NCBI GenBank assembly: GCA_002688395.1
Contig: NZCU01000045.1
Location: forward strand, 1-10,693
Reading direction: 5' to 3'
From: Nanobdellota archaeon
Lineage (GTDB): Archaea; Nanobdellota; Nanobdellia; SCGC-AAA011-G17; ARS1403
Length of the DNA: 10,693 nucleotides
Positions 6,301 to 10,693 of this stretch are shown here, one piece after another. Under the pieces are notes generated by a model that was not told the origin of the DNA, did no database searches, and saw only the letters and a list, made by a program, of their open reading frames with translations. Position 1 is the first letter of the stretch; the number at the start of each line of letters is the position of its first letter. Both the position numbers and the translations under genes were made by a program.

Positions 6301-6882
6301 TTAAAGTGTGTATTTACTTCTACACTCTCTAACACCTAGATGTTTGTGAGTTACGTCTATACTATCAAAATTTAGTACAAGAGTTTCTTCATATCCCTCT
6401 TTTATGAGAGCGGATAAAGGATCTGTCGGGGCGAGATATTTAAATTCTTCATTCCAATAATTTCCTTCTGTATAGAATCTTTCTGGAAGCCCAGTTCTGG
6501 AATTGACGTCTTTTCTTTTGAAACTATCCCAACCCCAAAGCAGAGTTCCAGATATCCCTCCGGATAAAGTAAAATCTTCGTTAATATCAGGATTTATAAC
6601 AAAAAATTTTTTATCCTTGGCTATCACATTTAACCATTCATCATTTTCAGGATTACGAAGAGAATTATCTATTATATCTCTTCTTTCACTTGAACAGAAA
6701 TCATAATAGTGCCAGAATTGCTCTGCGGTTAACATGAAGCTTCCTTTCTTTTTTAATCCTAATCTGCAATCGTACCAATCTCTCTCACGAAAAGATATTT
6801 CATCAGCAACATAGAATCCCAGAGAAGGAACAAAAGTGAATTTGGGATCTTTTTCTATTTCCCTTGTGATTTCTTTTGCCAT
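6301..6882 (-). CDS. Hypothetical protein, last gene of the racemase operon
   Basis: This gene encodes a 193-residue soluble protein with no signal peptide or membrane helix. It is rich in aromatics, with six tryptophans (W36, W57, W83, W116, W118, W143) and many tyrosines and phenylalanines. The most striking segment is glycine/serine-rich, F-T-L-S-G-G-I-S-G-T (104-113), followed by L-L-W-G-W. It could be a ligand or phosphate loop but matches no motif I can name. The C-terminal part (150-180) reads as a short alpha/beta unit, and C39, C63 and C187 do not form an obvious metal site. The start lies six bases after the preceding gene's stop, so it is the last cistron of the operon. No family recognised. 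Confidence 0.8.
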   Translation of the reverse strand: MAKEITREIEKDPKFTFVPSLGFYVADEISFRERDWYDCRLGLKKKGSFMLTAEQFWHYYDFCSSERRDIIDNSLRNPENDEWLNVIAKDKKFFVINPDINEDFTLSGGISGTLLWGWDSFKRKDVNSRTGLPERFYTEGNYWNEEFKYLAPTDPLSALIKEGYEETLVLNFDSIDVTHKHLGVRECRSKYTL

Positions 6883-6888
6883 TTTGCT

Positions 6889-7371
6889 TTACAATCTCCC
6901 TATTTCTAAAAGATATTTCCTATCATCATCTAAACTTTGTTGCCAATACCAAGAAGGCATTGTACCAGTCCTTTCTCCATTTAGTTCTTTCCGCCTTATT
7001 TCGTCTATGTGTTCTTGTTCTTCCCTTAAACGAAATTGGATTTCCCCATCTGACATAAAATCCAAAGGGCATTTTGTTGGGTCTTTTTCCAATTCTGGGT
7101 CAGGAGTATATCCAACAAGAGTATCATCAACAGCAGTCATGTTGAAATATCCCCTTCTTTGATTAAATGGGATTCTGGAATCTTGTAGTTTTCTCCTTAA
7201 TACAGGTTTTATATCCCACCACTGAACTCCTGCTTTTCTATAAGCTAAATACAAGAGATTAAATGCTTCTCTTGTTAAATTTGGATTTTGAGTTTCTCTT
7301 GCTTTTTCTAATATCCTATTCGCTTCTTTCTTGTGAGTTTCTAAATTTTTCTCAAGTATCATTTTTTCCAT
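6889..7371 (-). CDS. Hypothetical helical protein, fourth gene of the racemase operon
   Basis: This gene encodes 160 residues without membrane segments. Residues 1-65 look helical, with heptad-like leucines and the pair W51-W52. Residues 66-105 are proline- and aspartate-rich and probably loops. Residues 106-135 form a highly charged helix (R/E/Q-rich), followed by an S-W-Y-W-Q-Q segment (140-145). The single cysteine is C101. The gene overlaps its upstream neighbour: with ATG 7371 the overlap is 13 bases, while an alternative ATG at 7362 would give the common ATGA overlap; neither has a clear ribosome site. Tight coupling suggests it works with the adjacent products, possibly as a complex. 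I do not recognise the family. Confidence 0.78.
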   Translation of the reverse strand: MEKMILEKNLETHKKEANRILEKARETQNPNLTREAFNLLYLAYRKAGVQWWDIKPVLRRKLQDSRIPFNQRRGYFNMTAVDDTLVGYTPDPELEKDPTKCPLDFMSDGEIQFRLREEQEHIDEIRRKELNGERTGTMPSWYWQQSLDDDRKYLLEIGRL

Positions 7372-7865
7372 CCGTAAAATTCTTCGATGTCCTTTATCTC
7401 ATAAATTCCTCTGTCTATTTGGCCCATAAGATCTTGGACATTTTCTAGTTTACTTTTGAGTCCTTCAACTTTACTATCATAATTTTTCCATTTTGCTTTT
7501 AGTGTATGATCTCTCCATGGTTGGGTTTCTGCTTCTTTTTGCTTTAGGGTGTAGTCGCTAGTTAAATCCTCTAAGTCTCTTTGCCAATTCCACTTGAATT
7601 TTATTAAGTTTAATAGTTGTTCATACAGACTACCAAAAGGAGTTCTTCTATGGTTTCTCCAATAGACCATCTCTTCTTGGTTTAAATCAAATTTTACTAA
7701 ATCTATATCTGGAGATCCTTCTATATCATAATCTAAGAACAGAACAAATCTGTATCCTTGTGATTGATTTGCTTCCATCCAGTTTTTTAGTTGTGGTGAA
7801 TTTTTTCCCCATTGACTAAATTCATCCCATAGCCTCTGTAGTGATGGATCTATTTTTATTCCCAT
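7359..7865 (-). CDS. Hypothetical tryptophan-rich helical protein, third gene of the racemase operon
   Basis: This gene encodes 168 residues with nine tryptophans (W13, W19, W29, W69, W92, W94, W117, W126, W166), about 5%, several times the usual frequency. Residues 38-60 contain a hydrophobic strand followed by an acidic segment (F-L-D-Y-D-I-E-G-S-P-D-I-D), which could bind a metal but is not a known motif. From about 60 onward the protein is mostly charged helix with likely coiled coil at 108-150. It has no cysteine, signal peptide or membrane helix. The start overlaps the racemase gene's end by ten bases and has a purine-rich ribosome site just upstream (AGGAAA). The role is unknown. It may be a scaffold, or bind RNA or an aromatic ligand, but nothing in the sequence decides this. 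Confidence 0.8.
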   Translation of the reverse strand: MGIKIDPSLQRLWDEFSQWGKNSPQLKNWMEANQSQGYRFVLFLDYDIEGSPDIDLVKFDLNQEEMVYWRNHRRTPFGSLYEQLLNLIKFKWNWQRDLEDLTSDYTLKQKEAETQPWRDHTLKAKWKNYDSKVEGLKSKLENVQDLMGQIDRGIYEIKDIEEFYGWKK

Positions 7866-8557
7866 TTTCCTGCCCCCATTAGTTTATTCATAGATGCATT
7901 TTCTAGAATCAAAGTTGTATTTATTATGGGTAGGGGGATATCTAATTCTGAAATTAATAATGGAAGGTCTGTACATCCCAAAATTATTCCTTCTGCTCCT
8001 TGCTTTTGTAATTTTTTAATAACTCCAAGCATTCTCTTTTCATCTTTTTTCGTGATCTTATTATTTATAATTCTAAGAATTGACTCACTTATGAAACTCT
8101 GATCTCTTGAATTAGGCAATATCACCTCTATTCCATTTTTCTTTAACTCGTTTGAATGAAGTTTTTCCTTTACAGTTTTTGTAGAGGCTAGTAATCCGGC
8201 CTTTTTGAGGTTTAATTTTCTGCACTCTTTAGCAGTTTCCTCTATAATACTGATAATAGGAACTTTTGAAATTCTGCGCAATTTATTCATGAAGATATGA
8301 ACTGTGTTGCAAGGAATTGTGATAAAGTCCGCATTTAGTTCATTTAGTCTTTTAACAGATTTCTTAATCAGGTTAAAGTGTTCTGGGGAAGGTCCACCAT
8401 TTATCAGTTTCTTTTCCGCATCATGAGATATTGAAAGATTATCCAGAATAATGTGAGGTTGTGTTTTCGTCATCTTCTTTAGTTTGTTGTTTATACTTAG
8501 ACAAAAATTACAACCAGTTTCTGGTCCTAATCCTCCAACTATTCCTAAAGTTTTCAT
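7856..8557 (-). CDS. Aspartate/glutamate racemase-family protein
   Basis: This 233-residue enzyme belongs to the cofactor-independent Asp/Glu racemase family, which interconverts L- and D-amino acids using two cysteines. The N-terminal G-I-V-G-G-L-G-P-E-T (5-14) is the family's substrate loop. The first catalytic cysteine lies in P-C83-N-T-V-H and the second in G-C195-T-D-L-P, so the active site looks intact and length is normal (about 230). Whether it prefers aspartate, glutamate or another amino acid cannot be read from sequence. I chose ATG 8557, which overlaps the upstream stop as ATGA and has AGGTG about nine bases before it, over GTG 8566. It is the second gene of the operon, after a synthetase-fold protein. 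D-amino-acid supply to a product made by that partner is a reasonable inference. Confidence 0.88.
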   Translation of the reverse strand: MKTLGIVGGLGPETGCNFCLSINNKLKKMTKTQPHIILDNLSISHDAEKKLINGGPSPEHFNLIKKSVKRLNELNADFITIPCNTVHIFMNKLRRISKVPIISIIEETAKECRKLNLKKAGLLASTKTVKEKLHSNELKKNGIEVILPNSRDQSFISESILRIINNKITKKDEKRMLGVIKKLQKQGAEGIILGCTDLPLLISELDIPLPIINTTLILENASMNKLMGAGKWE

Positions 8558-9411
8558 CTTACACACCTATCCAAGACTTGCTGAAGTCTAATTTGTAAAG
8601 GTCCTCTCTCAGTCTTCTCAACTGTCTTATCAAAAGTCCTTGTGAGATGATTGAGGAATTTTTCGTAAGGTTTTGTTGACTTTGGACCAAAGTGCTCTTT
8701 GGCTAAAGCTAACTTTTCCTCTACATTTTCATCTGGACTAATCAGTATTCTAGATTCCGGGTTGTCGCAAAAATAAGGCGCCGACCTTAGCTTTTTAGGG
8801 TCAAAGGTTTTACCCGGAACTGTGTAGACAAAAGATAACTCATCTCCAAATCTTTCTTTAAATTCTTGATCGAAAGATTTTTCATCAGAATTTCTGCTTC
8901 CATTTAGAGACCAGCCTACTTTTAAGTTAACATCTTTTTCTTGATTAAACCAAAGCATATCTGCTAATTCTCTTTGAATATATTCATTTGATGCTTCTAT
9001 TCCGTTTAAAATATTCAAGTAAGTAGAAGATGCATCTATGTCAGAAGCACAAATAGTATTCCATCTATTAAATCCAAGATTATCCAAAGTTTTTTGTATT
9101 GTTTCCTGACTCTGTCCTGCAACTTTGTCAACTTCCTTTTTGTCAAATCCATTAGCTGATGCATGAGTATCTGCAATAAGAATTGTCTTATCTGGAGAGA
9201 CCTGTTCTGCTGTTAAAATCATACTAAGCACATCTATTGGCATACCTTGAGTTAATACCCCACTACCATTACACAGACCAATTCCAAAGTAGGAATCTGG
9301 AGGGATCACAATATTTGTAGTTCCTTGTAAAGAAGGATTTGTCTCTATTAAAGGTTCTTGAGAGATAAATCTATCCAAAGCTTTTTTATCCTGAATTCTT
9401 GTTGATTTCAT
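8554..9411 (-). CDS. Class I aminoacyl-tRNA-synthetase-fold protein lacking HIGH and KMSKS (TyrRS/TrpRS- or cyclodipeptide-synthase-like)
   Basis: This 285-residue protein looks like the Rossmann catalytic domain of archaeal TyrRS. S50-G51-V-L-T-Q-G-M-P58 aligns with the S-G-x-x-H-x-G-H loop, but the HIGH residues are replaced by T-Q-G-M. T76-I-L-I-A-D-T-H-A-S-A-N87 matches the L-L-A-D-x-H-A-x-x-N strand and loop. I224-S-P-D-E-N-V-E-E-K-L matches the segment that follows KMSKS, yet no KMSKS is present around 205-222. Without these motifs amino-acid activation with ATP is unlikely. Cyclodipeptide synthases share this fold, also lack both motifs and use a serine near the position of S50, so a tRNA-dependent peptide former is an alternative. 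The alignment is by eye and the specific function is open. It is the first gene of the operon, probably leaderless, with its TATA box at 9435-9442. Confidence 0.55.
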   Translation of the reverse strand: MKSTRIQDKKALDRFISQEPLIETNPSLQGTTNIVIPPDSYFGIGLCNGSGVLTQGMPIDVLSMILTAEQVSPDKTILIADTHASANGFDKKEVDKVAGQSQETIQKTLDNLGFNRWNTICASDIDASSTYLNILNGIEASNEYIQRELADMLWFNQEKDVNLKVGWSLNGSRNSDEKSFDQEFKERFGDELSFVYTVPGKTFDPKKLRSAPYFCDNPESRILISPDENVEEKLALAKEHFGPKSTKPYEKFLNHLTRTFDKTVEKTERGPLQIRLQQVLDRCVR

Positions 9412-9434
9412 ACTTATTTTGGGTTTTGAGGACC

Positions 9435-9442
9435 TTTATAAA
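9435..9442 (-). promoter_or_regulatory. TATA box of the five-gene minus-strand operon
   Basis: TTTATAAA (symmetrical on both strands) is centred about 27 bases before ATG 9411 on the minus strand, followed by GG. This implies a leaderless transcript starting at the synthetase-like gene. Confidence 0.65.
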
Positions 9443-9447
9443 TATAA

Positions 9448-9462
9448 TTGAATATTATTCAA
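9448..9462. promoter_or_regulatory. Inverted repeat, candidate Lrp-family operator
   Basis: TTGAATA-T-TATTCAA is a perfect 7-1-7 inverted repeat. It lies just upstream of the minus-strand TATA box and about 18 bases upstream of the plus-strand one. The second copy (9489-9504) retains the left half only and sits between the plus-strand TATA box and the regulator's start codon, where it would allow autorepression. Confidence 0.55.
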
Positions 9463-9479
9463 ATATTAACCATAAAACT

Positions 9480-9487
9480 TATAAATA
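9480..9487 (+). promoter_or_regulatory. TATA box of the Lrp/AsnC-family gene
   Basis: TATAAATA is centred about 25 bases before ATG 9508, giving a leaderless mRNA. No ribosome site precedes the ATG, which agrees. Confidence 0.65.
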
Positions 9488-9507
9488 ATTGAATATTATA
9501 CGAAAAT

Positions 9508-9957
9508 ATGAAGGACATAACTAGTAAGCTAATTGGATTGTTCAAAAGAGGGTACTGCACACCTCAGATAGCCCGTATAGCCAAGAAGATAAAAGAGCCC
9601 TCTACAACAATCCATTATAATATTAAAAAATTGGAGAAGGAAGGGGCAATTAAAACCTATAAAGCTGTTTTTGATTACAAAAAGGTAAGAGAAGGCCATT
9701 GTACTTATATTTTGATTAATTTAAACAAAGGCAAATACGGAGATCCTGAGGAAATAGCAAAAGAATTAGCCAAGCATGATAATATTGAAAGCGTAGATAT
9801 TTGTACTGGTGAGTATGAGTTAATAATAAAATTAAGAAGTAAAGACATAGATGAATATTATGAAATTCTTAAACATCTAATTAAAAAACACAATTTTTCT
9901 AAGACCGTATCTATGACATCACTAAAACAGATGAAGACGGAGTTTGTGGAGATGTAA
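9508..9957 (+). CDS. Lrp/AsnC-family transcriptional regulator
   Basis: This 149-residue regulator has the standard family length and two-domain layout. Residues 1-55 form a winged helix-turn-helix: T18-P-Q-I-A-R-I-A-K-K begins the first helix of the motif, T34-I-H-Y-N-I-K-K-L is the recognition helix, and E43-K-E-G-A-I leads into the wing. Residues about 65-145 are the RAM ligand-binding and oligomerisation domain, with the characteristic T100-G-E-Y-E-L-I-I strand. Family members usually sense amino acids and assemble as dimers to octamers. The gene is divergent from the synthetase-fold/racemase operon across 96 bases containing repeated operator-like elements, so it probably controls that operon and itself. 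Whether it activates or represses, and its effector, are not visible. The start is set by the TATA box at 9480-9487. Confidence 0.9.
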   Translation: MKDITSKLIGLFKRGYCTPQIARIAKKIKEPSTTIHYNIKKLEKEGAIKTYKAVFDYKKVREGHCTYILINLNKGKYGDPEEIAKELAKHDNIESVDICTGEYELIIKLRSKDIDEYYEILKHLIKKHNFSKTVSMTSLKQMKTEFVEM

Positions 9958-9967
9958 TCAAAAAATC

Positions 9968-9975
9968 TTAAATAA
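9968..9975 (+). promoter_or_regulatory. Possible TATA box for the coiled-coil gene
   Basis: TTAAATAA is centred about 25 bases before ATG 9996. A GGAGA at 9979-9983 is 12 bases from the ATG, rather far. The gene may therefore be leaderless from its own promoter, or read through from the regulator gene using that ribosome site. Confidence 0.4.
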
Positions 9976-9995
9976 AAAGGAGATTTACAAGAGTC

Positions 9996-10693
9996 ATGCC
10001 AAACATACATCATGAAATAAACAAACTTGTTGACAGAGAGATAGGATTAATTGACAAGGAGTTTAATTATCTAGTCAAAATAAAATATCTCCTTCGCAAT
10101 GTAAAACTAAAGGAAGATTTTGAGAGTTATAGGGAAGACATTAGAAAAAGAGTTAAAAAAATTGGGAAGGTAGAAAATAAATTAAAAGAAGTTGAATCAA
10201 GAATTTCACAAAAAATAAAAGATTTATACAAAACATTGAATCCTCTCCTACAAAGAAACTTAACATCAGTTTTTAAAAAATTCTCAGAACAAATTTCTGC
10301 TTACTGTGACAATTTATCAACACATTTGGATAGTAAAAATGGAAGACTCACAAAGATTGTTGATTCTTCAGAATTTGATAAAAGTCGTTTTACTAAAAAT
10401 ATAGACACTGTTGTGGAAATCCTTAACAATTTTAAAGGTGTAATAAATGCTCTTAGAAACGATGTTGTAAGCGTGGCAGAAAGAATAGAGGAAGAGACAT
10501 TCACGGTTGATTTAGATGATGTATTTAATGTAAGCGGAATTGGAGCAAGAGTCCCTAGCGTCTTAGATACTGATTTTACTAGAAAACTGCAGGATAAGAA
10601 AAACAGTGAGAAAAAAAGATTTTATAATCTTCTATTGCATAATCCTTTGATAATTCTTGACAAAATTAGTGATGAAATGACTCGTCCAGGAAA
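9996..10693 (+). CDS. Coiled-coil-rich hypothetical protein, 3'-truncated
   Basis: From ATG 9996 the frame stays open to the right edge, giving 232 complete codons and no stop. The product is hydrophilic and strongly helical. Residues about 10-90 are lysine/glutamate-rich with heptad-like hydrophobic positions and probably form a coiled coil. A second helical stretch follows at about 125-170. Residues 175-200 (including V-S-G-I-G-A-R-V-P) look like a loop or domain boundary. No membrane helix, signal peptide or enzyme motif is visible, and the only cysteine is near residue 104. It begins 38 bases after the Lrp gene, so it may be co-transcribed. The missing C-terminus prevents a family call. 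Continuous coding over about 700 bases and a fitting promoter make the gene itself convincing. Confidence 0.75.
   Translation, partial: MPNIHHEINKLVDREIGLIDKEFNYLVKIKYLLRNVKLKEDFESYREDIRKRVKKIGKVENKLKEVESRISQKIKDLYKTLNPLLQRNLTSVFKKFSEQISAYCDNLSTHLDSKNGRLTKIVDSSEFDKSRFTKNIDTVVEILNNFKGVINALRNDVVSVAERIEEETFTVDLDDVFNVSGIGARVPSVLDTDFTRKLQDKKNSEKKRFYNLLLHNPLIILDKISDEMTRPG

Larger units (their letters stand above)
9444..9499. repeat. Repeated element ATAATTGAATATTAT in the divergent promoter
   Basis: The 15-base element occurs at 9444-9458 and 9485-9499, exactly 41 bases apart, near four helical turns. Each copy directly follows a TATAAATA sequence (9437-9444 and 9480-9487). Same-face repeats between divergent promoters suit the multimeric DNA wrapping typical of Lrp/AsnC regulators. 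Binding by the neighbouring regulator is inferred. Confidence 0.55.

Noticed and set aside
6503..7448. Several plus-strand frames opposite the unknown operon genes
   Set aside because: All are antisense shadows; the minus-strand genes overlap in operon fashion and have balanced soluble compositions.
8558..8566. GTG 8566 as the racemase start
   Set aside because: ATG 8557 gives the usual family N-terminus, an ATGA overlap with the previous stop and a suitably spaced AGGTG.
10301..10504. Minus-strand frame near the right edge
   Set aside because: Antisense to the long open coiled-coil frame; leucine/serine-rich shadow.

Overview
The window looks archaeal and AT-rich, most likely from a DPANN-type lineage (Pacearchaeota/Woesearchaeota-like); the lineage is inference. 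The support is promoter spacing: TTTATAAA-type TATA boxes sit about 24-27 bases upstream of four or five start codons, the spacing expected for leaderless archaeal mRNAs, while genes inside operons overlap their neighbours. A Lrp/AsnC regulator and a protein resembling archaeal TyrRS fit this reading. Genes fill almost the whole window and no gap exceeds about 150 bases.

Bases 2-4828 (+) hold part of a conjugation/type IV secretion-like operon of three overlapping genes. First is the 3' part of a membrane-anchored, cysteine-rich protein. Next is a VirB6/TrbL-like polytopic membrane protein. Last is a 986-residue VirB4-family ATPase with a PrgI-like two-helix membrane segment at its N-terminus and, after a lysine-rich linker, a C-terminal domain with a PD-(D/E)XK-like nuclease signature. 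Bases 4829-4950 are a structured intergenic stretch. It leads to a small hypothetical gene (4951-5136) and two exported, cysteine-containing, probably beta-sandwich proteins (5203-5613, 5630-6157) that may be accessory surface parts of the same apparatus.

A 29-residue zinc-ribbon-like micro-gene (6150-6239, -) was found by reading the minus strand directly. Beside it, a five-gene minus-strand operon runs from 9411 down to 6301. In transcription order it encodes a class I aminoacyl-tRNA-synthetase-fold protein lacking the HIGH and KMSKS motifs, an aspartate/glutamate racemase-family enzyme with both catalytic cysteines, and three unrecognised tryptophan-rich proteins. The genes overlap or nearly touch. 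A divergent Lrp/AsnC-family regulator (9508-9957, +) shares with the operon a 96-base intergenic region carrying two TATA boxes and a repeated, partly palindromic element. This cassette is the best candidate for an undescribed system: an aminoacyl-tRNA or amino-acid handling pathway, possibly making an amino-acid-derived molecule, under amino-acid-responsive control.

The window ends in a coiled-coil-rich gene (from 9996, +) that runs off the right edge. No RNA genes, CRISPR arrays, insertion sequences or integrases were seen.
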